A stretch of 64,000 nucleotides of DNA from JALHNI01 sp965229305 (GTDB lineage Bacteria; Acidobacteriota; Terriglobia; Bryobacterales; Bryobacteraceae): contig CBDDIZ010000042.1 of NCBI GenBank assembly GCA_965229305.1, forward strand, positions 682,001 through 746,000, read 5' to 3'. A model generated the notes under the pieces. The model saw nothing but the letters and a program-made list of their open reading frames with translations, searched no databases and was not told the DNA's origin. Positions 47,807-56,253 of this stretch are shown in pieces. The translations under genes were made by a program, and so were the position numbers. How positions within the stretch are numbered: position 1 is the stretch's first letter; each line of letters opens with the position of its first letter.

Positions 47807-48262
47807 ATGTCCGGATACCTCGAAAATTACGGCGCGGGCGAAGCCAAACGCGAGGGAATCCTGAAGTGGGGCATCATCACGGCGTTGTGCGTGTTGGTGC
47901 TGTCGGTGGTGTTGTTCTATTCGTTCCGGCATTACCGCGAACGGCAGGCCCTCAGTACGTTTCTGGAAGCGCTGGAGCGCAAGGATTATAAGGCCGCTTA
48001 CGCGACCTGGGGCTGCACGGACGCGAATCCTTGCCGGTATTTTGCGTACTCCAAATTTCTTGAAGACTTTGGGCCGGAGGGCCGCTACAAGGACCTGAAG
48101 TCGATGAAGGTGACCCAGAAGTGGTCCTGCGTGGGCGGGATTATTCGGGTGCTGCAGTTTGGTCCGGACAACGATGTCGACCTGCTGGTCGACTATGAGA
48201 AACGCTACGTTTCTTATGCCCCGCCACGCAATATGTGGCGGGGGTGCACGATCCTTCCTTAA
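47807..48262 (+). CDS. Hypothetical single-pass membrane protein
   Basis: A 151-residue protein that I do not recognise. One TM helix lies at residues 20-40 (LKWGIITALCVLVLSVVLFYSFRHY), with the short N-terminus inside. The C-terminal part, residues 45-151, holds four cysteines (WGCTDANPCRYF, WSCVGG, RGCTI), which may form disulfides in the periplasm. LSTFLEALERKDYKAAYATWGC resembles the DUF4878/NTF2-like opening seen in proteins where a helix packs on a sheet. It follows the OmpH/Skp gene by 9 bases and is probably in its operon. Confidence 0.72.
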   Translation: MSGYLENYGAGEAKREGILKWGIITALCVLVLSVVLFYSFRHYRERQALSTFLEALERKDYKAAYATWGCTDANPCRYFAYSKFLEDFGPEGRYKDLKSMKVTQKWSCVGGIIRVLQFGPDNDVDLLVDYEKRYVSYAPPRNMWRGCTILP

Positions 48263-48286
48263 CCTTCCACGAACAGAACGGGCCGG

Positions 48287-48309
48287 AGCGCTGCTAGAAT
48301 TGCAGCGCT
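48287..48309 (+). promoter_or_regulatory. Perfect stem-loop just before the multihaem cytochrome ATG
   Basis: AGCGCTGC (48287-48294) pairs perfectly with GCAGCGCT (48302-48309) around a 7-base loop; the ATG follows at 48311. A GGAG (48285-48288) sits at the foot of the stem and would be brought next to the ATG only when the stem forms. It could affect translation or act as a weak terminator. No T-tract follows. Confidence 0.4.
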
Positions 48310-48310
48310 G

Positions 48311-49396
48311 ATGCGGACTTGGGGCGTAGTTGTGTTTTTGCTGGCGCGGGGAGTGGGGGCGCAGGGGCCGGAGGAGTTTGTCGGGGCGGGGCGGTGTGCG
48401 GGGTGTCATCCGGGGCAGGCGGCGAGCCAGGGGAAAACGGGGCATGCGCGGTCTTTGGTGGAGGCGGGGAAGCATCCGCTGGCGGGGGCGATCGCCAAGG
48501 GGGTGGTGCATGAGCGAAAGCCGAACTTCCGGTTTCGTTTTCGGCGAGCGGGCGAAGAACTGCGCGTGGCGGGGTACGATGCCGAGAATGTGATGGACAT
48601 TCCGGTGGAGTGGGCGTTCGGGGCCGGGGATCAGGCAGTGACGCTGGTGACGCGGATCGACCGGGACTGGTATCTCGAACACTACCTCTCCTACTATCGG
48701 GCGCTGGACGGCATGGCGCCGACGGCGGGGCAGGCGGTGCTGAAGCCGAAGACGCTGCCGGAGGCGATGGGGCTGCCTTACAAGAGCACCGATCCGCAGG
48801 TGGGGATTCTGGGGTGCTTTGAGTGTCATTCGACGGGGCCGGTGTCGTTCGGGACGGAGAACGTGTTGCGGCCGCAAGAGCTCGGGGTGCGCTGCGAGAG
48901 CTGTCATGGGGCGGGGCGGGCGCACGTGCGCTTAGCTGAGCAAGGCCAGGTGACGGAGGCGCGAAAGGCGATCCGAAATCCGAAACTGCTGACGGCGAGC
49001 GAGCAGTTGACGGCGTGCGGACGATGCCATCGGCCGCCGGCGAGCGACGGGACGAAGATCGATTGGAACTATGCGTGGAACGTGCGGCATCAGCCGGTTT
49101 ACCTGGCGGAGAGCCGTTGCCTGACCAAGAGCGAGGGGCGTTTGAGCTGCCTGACTTGCCATGATCCGCATGGTCCGCTACGGCGGAATGACGCGGCTTA
49201 CTATCGCGCGAAGTGTGTGGGGTGCCATGACGGAAAGTCGGCGAAAACCTCGATTGCAACCGTTTGCGGCGATGGGAAGGGGACGGCGGATTGCGTGAAG
49301 TGTCACATGCCGGCGGTGTATCCGGAGGCACCGTTGAAGTTCTCGAATCACTGGATCGGGGTCTACCGAGCGGGTGAGCCGCGGCGGCCGCGTTAG
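48311..49396 (+). CDS. Seven-haem periplasmic cytochrome c
   Basis: A 361-residue exported protein with a signal peptide (GVVVFLLARGVGAQ) and seven CxxCH haem-binding sites: CAGCH, CFECH, CESCH, CGRCH, CLTCH, CVGCH and CVKCH. The long haem-free section between the first and second site (residues 34-165, with WYLEHYLSYYRALDGMAP) may be a binding domain. The shape is like the tetrahaem/octahaem c554 group found in Acidobacteriota and Deltaproteobacteria. It could carry electrons to a terminal acceptor; no partner gene is adjacent. A perfect stem-loop ends one base before the ATG. Confidence 0.92.
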   Translation: MRTWGVVVFLLARGVGAQGPEEFVGAGRCAGCHPGQAASQGKTGHARSLVEAGKHPLAGAIAKGVVHERKPNFRFRFRRAGEELRVAGYDAENVMDIPVEWAFGAGDQAVTLVTRIDRDWYLEHYLSYYRALDGMAPTAGQAVLKPKTLPEAMGLPYKSTDPQVGILGCFECHSTGPVSFGTENVLRPQELGVRCESCHGAGRAHVRLAEQGQVTEARKAIRNPKLLTASEQLTACGRCHRPPASDGTKIDWNYAWNVRHQPVYLAESRCLTKSEGRLSCLTCHDPHGPLRRNDAAYYRAKCVGCHDGKSAKTSIATVCGDGKGTADCVKCHMPAVYPEAPLKFSNHWIGVYRAGEPRRPR

Positions 49397-49440
49397 AACG
49401 ACGATTTACCAAAGGTGAAGATTCAGTCAGTAAGTTTCAA

Positions 49441-49470
49441 TTGACGTTAATTATTACCGCATGATGTAAT
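49441..49470 (+). promoter_or_regulatory. Likely sigma-70 promoter of the second TonB receptor gene
   Basis: TTGACG (49441-49446) and TGTAAT (49465-49470) are separated by 18 bases; each hexamer differs from the consensus at one position. The start point would be near 49477, within the palindrome at 49468-49480, and about 40 bases before the ATG. Confidence 0.55.
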
Positions 49471-49480
49471 CCCTGGGATT
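49468..49480. promoter_or_regulatory. AATCCC-T-GGGATT palindrome over the promoter of the TonB receptor
   Basis: A perfect 6-1-6 inverted repeat overlapping the -10 hexamer and the expected start point of the receptor gene. The same half-sites occur without the spacer at 53960-53971, before the DUF1549/DUF1553 gene. It is probably an operator shared by both, perhaps for the LysR regulator between them. Confidence 0.55.
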
Positions 49481-49516
49481 TTCTTAATCTCGCTTTTTGG
49501 GAAGGGGTAAGTTGGC

Positions 49517-52500
49517 ATGCGGTGTTGGTGGTTATTGATGAGTGGGCTGCTGCTGGCGGCGTCGCTGGGGAACGCGCAGCAATTGACGGGGACGATCACG
49601 GGAACGGTGACTGATTCGTCGGGAGCGCTGCTCCCGGGAGCGCCGGTGAAGGTGACGGAGACCGGGACCGGCTTGGTGCGGACGGCGCAGGCCGATGAGG
49701 GCGCGCAGTTCCGGTTCCTGCTGTTACCGGTAGGAACGTATCGGGTGGAGGCGTCGCTGGAGGGGTTTAAGAGCTTCCGGCGCGATGGGATTGTGGTGGA
49801 AGCGGATCGTTCGCTGGCGGTGGCGATTGCGCTCGAGGTGGGGTCAGTGGCGGAGGTGGTGGAAGTGACGGGTGGCACGCCGTTGCTCGAGCCGAATACG
49901 TCGTCGCTGGGCACGGTGATGGACAAGCAGAAGGTGGATGATCTGCCGCTGAACGGGCGGAATCCGATGGGCTTGGCGAACCTGGTGCCGACGGTGCGCG
50001 GCATTGGTTACTTCGGCGGGCAGGTGCTGTCGAGCTGGCGCATGGCGGCGGTGAGCATTGGCGGCGGGTCGCCGATGCATAACGACTTTCTGGTGGACGG
50101 GATCGCGGCGACGAAGATCGGGAGCGCGGGCGCGCAGGTGTATCCGACGGTGGAGTCGACGCAGGAGTTCAAGATTCTGACGAATGCGATGTCGGCGGAG
50201 TTCGGCCGCACGGGCGGCGGGATTGTGAGCGTGGTGACGCGCTCGGGCACCAACGACTTCCACGGCAATCTGTTCGAGTATTTGCGGAACGACAACTTCA
50301 ACGCGAACGAGTTCTTCAGCAACAAGAGCGGGGCGAAGCGGCCGTCGCTCGCGTACAACCAGTTCGGTGGTTCGCTGGGCGGACCGGTGATCAAGAACAA
50401 GGTGTTCTTCTTCGGCAACTTCGAAGCGTTCCGCGAGCGGCGCATGTCGCAGACGATTCTGACGTCGGCCACGGCGCTGCAGCGGGCGGGTAATTTCTCC
50501 GAGACGCGGACGCAAGCGGGGGCGTTGATTCAGATTTATGATCCGGTGACGACGGCGCAGGTGGCCGGGGGCTACACGCGGCAGCCGTTCCCGAACAACA
50601 TCATTCCGGCGTCGCGCATCAGCGACATCGCGCGCAAGGCGATGAGTTATTATCCGGAGCCGAATCTGCCGGGGCTGCCGTTTACGAATGCGCAGAACCT
50701 GTTTCTGCAGGCGGGCGGTCCGATTGATCGCAACACGGCGACGGGCAAGGTGGACTGGAACATTTCGTCCGCGCGGCGCATCAACGGGCGCTATACGTGG
50801 GATAGCTTGAACTGGCAGTTCCCGCGTTTGTTCGGCACGATGGCTGAGCCCGATGGCCGGCTGGTGAAGATTCCGCGTAACAGCGTTTCGATGAACTATA
50901 CGGATGCGCTGACGCCGACGGTGCTGTTGGATGTGAAGGCGGGCTTTGCGCGCGAGAACGAGCACTATGTGCTGCCGAGCCAGGGCTTCGACATCACGAC
51001 GCTGGGCTTCTCGGCGTCGCTGGCCCGCGAGATGTCGGTGGCGGAAGGTGCGCGGTTCCCGACATTCAGCGTGGCCGATATGACGACGTTGTCGGGTCAA
51101 TCGAGCGCGGGCAGTCCGTCGGTGTCGGCGCAGGTGAGCGCGAGCGTGACGAAGATCCTGCGGTCGCAAACGATCAAGTTCGGCGGGGAGGACCGGTTCT
51201 ACAGCATCAATCCGTGGGGCCGCGGGAACTCGAGCGGCAGCTATACGTTTACGCGCGGGTTTACGCAGGGTCCGAACCCGTTGGTGGCGAGCGCGACGTC
51301 GGGGTTCGGCGTGGCGTCGTTCCTGTTGGGGACGCCGGCGAGTGGGCTGGCAACGCTGACGCCGGATCGCACGCAGTCGATGAAGTACTACACGCTGTTC
51401 CTGCAGGACGACTGGAAGGTGACGCAGCGGCTGACGCTGAATCTGGGCGTGCGCTGGGAGTACGAGTCGCCGATGACGGATCGCTACAACATCCTTTCGA
51501 ACTTCGATCCGAACGCGACGGCGCGTTTGGGGACGGTGCCGCTGACAGGCGGGCTGACGTTCCCGGGTGTGGGCGGAGTGAGCCGCAACCTGACGGACCC
51601 GGACTTCAACGACTGGGCGCCGCGCTTCGGCTTTGCTTATCGCGCGACGCAGAAGCTGGTGGCGCGCGGCGGCTACGGCATCATGTACATTCCGACGGCG
51701 CCGCTGATCGGGCCGACGACGTCGGGCTTTACGTTCAACACGCCGATGGTGTCGACGCTCGATGGTGGGTTGACGCCTTACGATACGTTGGCGAATCCGT
51801 TCCCGAGCGGCTTGACGAATCCGCCGGGAGCGTCGCAAGGCGCGCTGACGGGGTTGGGCACGGGCATCGCGGGACAGTTGCGCGATGTGCGGCGCGGCTA
51901 TAGCCAGCAATGGAACACGACGCTGCAATACGAGCCCTGGAATAACTGGCTGGTGGAAGTGGCGTGGGTGGGCAACAAGGGCACGCGGTTGCAGGGCGGC
52001 GCGCGACAGTTGAATGTGCTGAGCGATGCGTTGCGCGATCAATGGGGCACGCGGTTGGCCGACTCGGTGCCGAATCCGTACGCGGGGCTGATGACGAGCG
52101 GATCGCTGACGGGACCGACGATCACGCGGATGCAGAGTCTGCTGCCGTATCCGCAGTTCACGGGCGTCAACGGCGGCTACTCGTTCCTGCACAACTCGAT
52201 CTATCATGCGCTGGCGGTGAAGATCGAGAAGCGGTTCTCGAGCGGGCTTTCGATGCTGGTGGCTTATACGAAGTCCAAGCTGATTGACGATGGGAACACG
52301 ACGACGCAATCGCGCCCGGGCGGCGCGGTGGTGGATGGCGTGCAGAACTGGCTGAACTTGCGGGCGGAACGCTCGCGGGGCGCGGAAGACATTCCGCAGC
52401 GGCTGGTGACGACGGTGCTGTGGGCGCTGCCGTTCGGCAAGGACGGATCGAAGCTGAAGCGCTACACGGTGGGCGGCTGGCAGTTGAACCCGATCATGAC

Positions 52501-52912
52501 GATTGAAAGCGGTGTGCCGATTTCGTTGGCGGCGAGCGTGGCGGGCGGCGCGAATCGTCCGAACGTGGTGCCGGGCGTGGACGCGAAGCTCGACAGTCCG
52601 ACGCTGGACCGGTGGTTCAATACGGCGGCGTTCTCGATTCCGGCGCCCTATACGCTGGGCAATGTGTCGCGGACGCTGCCGAACATCTCGAGCGACTCGC
52701 TGTTCAACATCGACGTCTCGATGTTCAAGGACTTCCCGGTGAAGGAAGGCATGAAGGTGCAGTTCCGGGCGGAGGCGTTCAACATTACGAACACGCCGAC
52801 GTTTGCGGCGCCGGGGTCGACGATTGGTTCGGCGACGTTCGGCGTGGTGACGGCGACAGCGTTTACGCCGAAGCCGCGCGAGATTCAGCTGGCGTTGAAG
52901 CTGATTTTCTAA
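49517..52912 (+). CDS. TonB-dependent receptor with carboxypeptidase-regulatory domain
   Basis: A 1131-residue outer-membrane receptor of the acidobacterial OmpA-like/CarboxypepD_reg type. A signal peptide (LLMSGLLLAASLGNAQ) precedes a regulatory beta-sandwich (TGTITGTVTDSSGALLPGAPVKVTETGTG), the plug (DLPLNGRNPMGLANLVP; MHNDFLVDGIAATKIG; RTGGGIVSVVTRSGTNDFHGNLFEYLRNDNFNANEFF) and a barrel ending with REIQLALKLIF. It is preceded by a good sigma-70 promoter with a palindrome and followed by a strong terminator. Together with the LysR regulator and the DUF1549/DUF1553 + DUF1501 pair it forms a locus; the substrate is unknown. It is only distantly similar to the receptor at 4.1 kb. Confidence 0.93.
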   Translation: MRCWWLLMSGLLLAASLGNAQQLTGTITGTVTDSSGALLPGAPVKVTETGTGLVRTAQADEGAQFRFLLLPVGTYRVEASLEGFKSFRRDGIVVEADRSLAVAIALEVGSVAEVVEVTGGTPLLEPNTSSLGTVMDKQKVDDLPLNGRNPMGLANLVPTVRGIGYFGGQVLSSWRMAAVSIGGGSPMHNDFLVDGIAATKIGSAGAQVYPTVESTQEFKILTNAMSAEFGRTGGGIVSVVTRSGTNDFHGNLFEYLRNDNFNANEFFSNKSGAKRPSLAYNQFGGSLGGPVIKNKVFFFGNFEAFRERRMSQTILTSATALQRAGNFSETRTQAGALIQIYDPVTTAQVAGGYTRQPFPNNIIPASRISDIARKAMSYYPEPNLPGLPFTNAQNLFLQAGGPIDRNTATGKVDWNISSARRINGRYTWDSLNWQFPRLFGTMAEPDGRLVKIPRNSVSMNYTDALTPTVLLDVKAGFARENEHYVLPSQGFDITTLGFSASLAREMSVAEGARFPTFSVADMTTLSGQSSAGSPSVSAQVSASVTKILRSQTIKFGGEDRFYSINPWGRGNSSGSYTFTRGFTQGPNPLVASATSGFGVASFLLGTPASGLATLTPDRTQSMKYYTLFLQDDWKVTQRLTLNLGVRWEYESPMTDRYNILSNFDPNATARLGTVPLTGGLTFPGVGGVSRNLTDPDFNDWAPRFGFAYRATQKLVARGGYGIMYIPTAPLIGPTTSGFTFNTPMVSTLDGGLTPYDTLANPFPSGLTNPPGASQGALTGLGTGIAGQLRDVRRGYSQQWNTTLQYEPWNNWLVEVAWVGNKGTRLQGGARQLNVLSDALRDQWGTRLADSVPNPYAGLMTSGSLTGPTITRMQSLLPYPQFTGVNGGYSFLHNSIYHALAVKIEKRFSSGLSMLVAYTKSKLIDDGNTTTQSRPGGAVVDGVQNWLNLRAERSRGAEDIPQRLVTTVLWALPFGKDGSKLKRYTVGGWQLNPIMTIESGVPISLAASVAGGANRPNVVPGVDAKLDSPTLDRWFNTAAFSIPAPYTLGNVSRTLPNISSDSLFNIDVSMFKDFPVKEGMKVQFRAEAFNITNTPTFAAPGSTIGSATFGVVTATAFTPKPREIQLALKLIF

Positions 52913-52930
52913 AGGGACGGAGACGCGAAA

Positions 52931-52964
52931 GGGTGGCGGGCGTTAAGCGCTCGCCACCTTTTTT
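52931..52964. terminator. Bidirectional terminator between TonB receptor and LysR genes
   Basis: GGTGGCGGGCG-TTAA-GCGCTCGCCACC: a long stem with one mismatch or bulge, then TTTTTT on the plus strand. On the minus strand TTTC follows. The LysR stop codon lies in the loop, so the structure serves both converging genes. Confidence 0.8.
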
Positions 52965-53875
52965 GGTTTGCGGAGGGTGAGGCCGAGGCGGGACCAGGCG
53001 GTGTGGCCGCGGGCGAGGTCGATGAAGGCTTGGACGGGGGGAGAGATGTAGCCGGACTTGACGCCGATGAGGTCGAGGGTGCCGGCGAGGGGGCGCTCGG
53101 AGCAGGGAAGGACGCGGAGGCGTCCGGCTTCGACTTCGGCGGCGACAGTCCAGAGGGGGAGAAGGCCAAAGCCCAGGCCGGCGCACAGAAGGCCGGCGAT
53201 GGTGTGGGCGTTATTGGCGATCAGGGTTTCCGAGGGGCGGCAATCGTGGCGTTTGAGGTGGGCGTCGATCCAGCCGGAGAGGATGGAGCCTTGGGCGGGG
53301 AGGCGGATGTGGACATAGGAGGAGAGATCGCGGAGGCGGGTGCCGGCGAAGCCGAGGTCGGGGCTGGCGAGGGGGACGATGGGGTACTCCCAGCAGGCGC
53401 GCGAGATGACGCGGGAGTGGCCAGGGTCGTCCCAGAGGCCGAGGGCGAGGTCGAGCGAGCGGTTGGCGACGCGGTTGGAGAGGGCGAGGCCGGTGTCGAC
53501 GTCGAGGGCGACGGTGATGCGAGGCCAGAGGGCGCGGAAGTCGCGCAGGAGCGAGGGGAGCAGGACGGTGCTGGTGGCGGGGTTGACGCCAATGCGGATG
53601 AAGCCGCTGCGGAGGCCTTTCCATTCGGTGACCGCGGCGTTCAAGGCGTCGTGCGTGGAGAGGAGTTCCTCGAGGTGCGGGAGCAGGACGCGGGCGGCCT
53701 GGGTGAGGTGGATGCTGCGGCCGGACTTCTCATAGAGCCGGACGCCCAATTCTGCTTCGAGGTTTTTGAGTTGTTTGTGGACGGCGGCGGGAGTGAGGTT
53801 GACGATTTTGGCGGTTTTGGCAATGCTTTCGGTTTGCGCCAGGACGGCCAGACTGCGGGCTTCGCGGAACTCCAT
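52943..53875 (-). CDS. LysR-type transcriptional regulator
   Basis: A regulator of about 310 residues. The N-terminal helix-turn-helix (FREARSLAVLAQTESIAKTAKIVNLTPAAVHKQLKNLEAELGVRLYEKSGRSIHLTQAA) is followed by a two-lobed periplasmic-binding-like effector domain (GFIRIGVNPATSTVLLPSLLRDFRALWPRITVALDVDTG; LCAGLGFGLLPLWTV). I chose the ATG at 53875, which fits the family opening MEFREARSLAV; the frame opens at a TTG at 53908. It is divergent from the DUF1549/DUF1553 gene, and the 115-base interval holds two perfect palindromes. It probably controls that pair and the TonB receptor. Its stop is in the shared terminator loop. Confidence 0.93.
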   Translation of the reverse strand: MEFREARSLAVLAQTESIAKTAKIVNLTPAAVHKQLKNLEAELGVRLYEKSGRSIHLTQAARVLLPHLEELLSTHDALNAAVTEWKGLRSGFIRIGVNPATSTVLLPSLLRDFRALWPRITVALDVDTGLALSNRVANRSLDLALGLWDDPGHSRVISRACWEYPIVPLASPDLGFAGTRLRDLSSYVHIRLPAQGSILSGWIDAHLKRHDCRPSETLIANNAHTIAGLLCAGLGFGLLPLWTVAAEVEAGRLRVLPCSERPLAGTLDLIGVKSGYISPPVQAFIDLARGHTAWSRLGLTLRKPKKVASA

Positions 53876-53909
53876 GGGAAGGTTTACCAATCGTAAATGA
53901 TCTGTCAAA

Positions 53910-53922
53910 TCTATTCAATAGA
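53910..53922. promoter_or_regulatory. LysR-type dyad (T-N11-A)
   Basis: TCTATT-C-AATAGA is a perfect 6-1-6 inverted repeat with the T-N11-A pattern of LysR regulators, 35 bases upstream of the LysR start and 69 before the DUF1549/DUF1553 gene. It is the best candidate for autoregulation and for activation of the divergent gene. Confidence 0.6.
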
Positions 53923-53959
53923 CGTGATGAGCGAAGCGTGATGAAATTGGGGACGCAGG

Positions 53960-53971
53960 AATCCCGGGATT
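53960..53971. promoter_or_regulatory. AATCCCGGGATT palindrome before the DUF1549/DUF1553 gene
   Basis: A perfect 12-base palindrome 19 bases before the ATG at 53991. It has the same half-sites as 49468-49480 and is followed, as there, by TT. It lies where a repressor would block transcription or translation start. Confidence 0.55.
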
Positions 53972-53990
53972 TTGGGAACAGGAATCAGGC

Positions 53991-56252
53991 ATGAAGTTGT
54001 GGTGCGAGAAGACGAGATGGGTGAGCCTAGCGGCGGTGGGGCTGCTGACGGCGGCGGCGTGGTCCGCGCCAAATGAGACCAAGCCGGCGGGCAAGGATCG
54101 TTTCCGGGCGGATCAGCGGCGGTTCTGGGCGTTTCAGCCGATAAAGCCGATGGCGGTGCCGCAGCCGACGACGAAGAGCTGGGTGCGCAATCCGATCGAT
54201 GCGTTCGTGCTGGCGAAGCTCGAAGAAAAGGCCGTGACGCCGAATGCGCCGGCGGACCGGGTGACGTTACTGCGTCGGGCGTCGTTCGATTTGACGGGTG
54301 TGCCGCCGACGGTGGAAGAGGTGAACGCGTTTCTGGCGGACCAGTCACCGCAGGCGTTTGAGAAGGTGGTGGACCGGTTGCTGGCGTCGCCGGCGTACGG
54401 TGAGCGTTGGGCGCGGCATTGGCTGGATCTGGCGCGGTACGCCGAGAGCGATGGGTTTCGGGCAGACGATGTGCGGCCGAATGCGTGGCGGTATCGGGAC
54501 TACGTGATCCGGGCGTTCAACGCGGATAAGCCTTATGACCGGTTCGTGCAGGAGCAACTGGCGGGCGATGAGATGTGGCCAGAGGATCTGGAAGCGCGGG
54601 TGGCGACGGCGTTCAACCGGCATTATCCGGATGAGTACAACGCGCAGAATCTGCGGATGCGTCGGCAGCAGATTCTGGATGACATGACCGATACGACGGG
54701 TGCGGTGTTCATGGGCCTGACGTTCGAATGTGCGCGGTGCCACGATCACAAGTTCGACCCGATTCTGCATACCGACTACTACCGGCTGCAGGCGTTTTTC
54801 TCGAATGTGTCGGCCGATGACGAGTTTCCGATGATGCCGAAGGCGGAGTATGCGGCGTATCAGCAAAAGCTGACGGCGTGGGAAGCGAAGACCGCCGACA
54901 TCCGGGCGCAGATGAAGGAAGTGCTGACGGCGGCGCGCGAGAAGAGCCGGAAGGCGCGCTACATGGCGTATGTGGATGAAGTGCAGGTGGCGCTCGATAA
55001 GCCGGTGAAGGACCGGACGCCGATTGAGCTGTGGATGGCGGACAAGGCGAAGTACTTCATGAACGCGACGGACGAGAGTCTGGCGGCGGGGTTGAAGGGC
55101 GAGGCCAAAGAGAAGTGGGCGAAGCTGAAGGCGGCGCTCGATCAATATAAGGACCTGCATCCGGGGCCGCTGGTGAAGGGCACGGGGCTGACCGAGTTGA
55201 CGAACACGCCGATCGCGACGCATGTGATGTTGGGCGGGGCGTTCAACCGGCCGGGCGACGAAGTTCAGCCGGGCTTTCTGCAGATTCTGGATCCGGAGCC
55301 GGCGACGATCATTCCGGCGGCGAACGGTAGCACGGGGCGGCGGACGGCGCTGGCGAAGTGGCTGACCTCGCCGCAGAATCCGCTGACGCCGCGCGTGATG
55401 GTGAACCGGATTTGGCATCACCATTTCGGGCGGGGCATCGTGGGGAGCACGAGCGACTTTGGGCGCATGGGCGACCGGCGGACGCACCCGGAGATGCTGG
55501 ATTGGCTGGCGGGCGAGTTCGTCCGGAACGGCTGGAGCATCAAGAAGGTGCACAAGCTGATCATGCTGTCGAATACGTATCAGATGTCGTCGGCGTATCG
55601 GGCGGAGGCGGCGGAGAAGGATCCGGAGAACAAGCTGCTGTGGCGGTATCACCGGCACCGGTTAGAGTCCGAGGCGATTCGCGATACGACGCTGGCGGTG
55701 GCGGGGGCGCTGAATCCGGAGATGTATGGACCGAGCGTGAAACCGCCGATGCCGAAGGGCGTGCCGGAAGGGGCGTGGAAGGCGTCGCCCGAGGCGGCGG
55801 ATCATCGGCGGCGGAGCATCTACACGTTCATTCGGCGGAATAATCTGTATCCGATGCTCGACGTGTTCGATTTGCCGGATACGCATTTGACGTGCGGGCG
55901 GCGGGGCGAAACAACGACGGCGACACAGGCGTTGACGTATCTGAACAGCGAACAGACGATCGAATGGGCGCGGACGCTGGCGGAGCGGGTGTTGCGGGAA
56001 GCCGGAGCCGACCCGGCGAAGCAGGTGGATTTGGTGTACCGGATGGCGTATTCGCGGTCGCCGAAAGCCAACGAGAAAGACACGGCGTTGACGTTCTTCC
56101 GGCAGCATCAGGGCATTGTCGCCGAGCGGTTGCGCGAGGGCGGGAAGGTGATGGCACCGGCGGTGACGGGCGTGAGCGCGGAGCAGGCGGCGGTGCTGGT
56201 GGACTTCTGCCACGCGGTGTTCAATTCGAACGAGTTTGTGTACGTGAACTGA
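53991..56252 (+). CDS. PSD1-type protein: DUF1549 + DUF1553, no N-terminal cytochrome
   Basis: A 753-residue exported protein. The signal peptide (VSLAAVGLLTAAAWSA) is followed by FWAFQPIKPMAVPQ, DUF1549 (LRRASFDLTGVPPTVEEVNAFLADQSPQAFEKVVDRLLASPAYGERWARHWLDLARYAESDGFR; CARCHDHKFDPI with a CxxCH site), a helical linker at about 290-400, and DUF1553 (RVMVNRIWHHHFGRGIVGSTSDFGRMGDRRTHPEMLDWLAGEFVRNGWSIKKVHKLIMLSNTYQ, ending in FNSNEFVYVN). Compared with the one at 25.5 kb it lacks the N-terminal haem domain and the LamG domain. It is one base upstream of the DUF1501 gene and shares a palindrome with the TonB receptor gene. Confidence 0.92.
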   Translation: MKLWCEKTRWVSLAAVGLLTAAAWSAPNETKPAGKDRFRADQRRFWAFQPIKPMAVPQPTTKSWVRNPIDAFVLAKLEEKAVTPNAPADRVTLLRRASFDLTGVPPTVEEVNAFLADQSPQAFEKVVDRLLASPAYGERWARHWLDLARYAESDGFRADDVRPNAWRYRDYVIRAFNADKPYDRFVQEQLAGDEMWPEDLEARVATAFNRHYPDEYNAQNLRMRRQQILDDMTDTTGAVFMGLTFECARCHDHKFDPILHTDYYRLQAFFSNVSADDEFPMMPKAEYAAYQQKLTAWEAKTADIRAQMKEVLTAAREKSRKARYMAYVDEVQVALDKPVKDRTPIELWMADKAKYFMNATDESLAAGLKGEAKEKWAKLKAALDQYKDLHPGPLVKGTGLTELTNTPIATHVMLGGAFNRPGDEVQPGFLQILDPEPATIIPAANGSTGRRTALAKWLTSPQNPLTPRVMVNRIWHHHFGRGIVGSTSDFGRMGDRRTHPEMLDWLAGEFVRNGWSIKKVHKLIMLSNTYQMSSAYRAEAAEKDPENKLLWRYHRHRLESEAIRDTTLAVAGALNPEMYGPSVKPPMPKGVPEGAWKASPEAADHRRRSIYTFIRRNNLYPMLDVFDLPDTHLTCGRRGETTTATQALTYLNSEQTIEWARTLAERVLREAGADPAKQVDLVYRMAYSRSPKANEKDTALTFFRQHQGIVAERLREGGKVMAPAVTGVSAEQAAVLVDFCHAVFNSNEFVYVN

Positions 56253-56253
56253 A

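Noticed and set aside
49844..52309. Very long minus-strand open frame (821 codons) across the second TonB receptor gene
   Set aside because: It mirrors the receptor gene, is almost entirely Arg, His, Pro and Ala with no domain, and has no ribosome site. Such frames arise from the high GC content.
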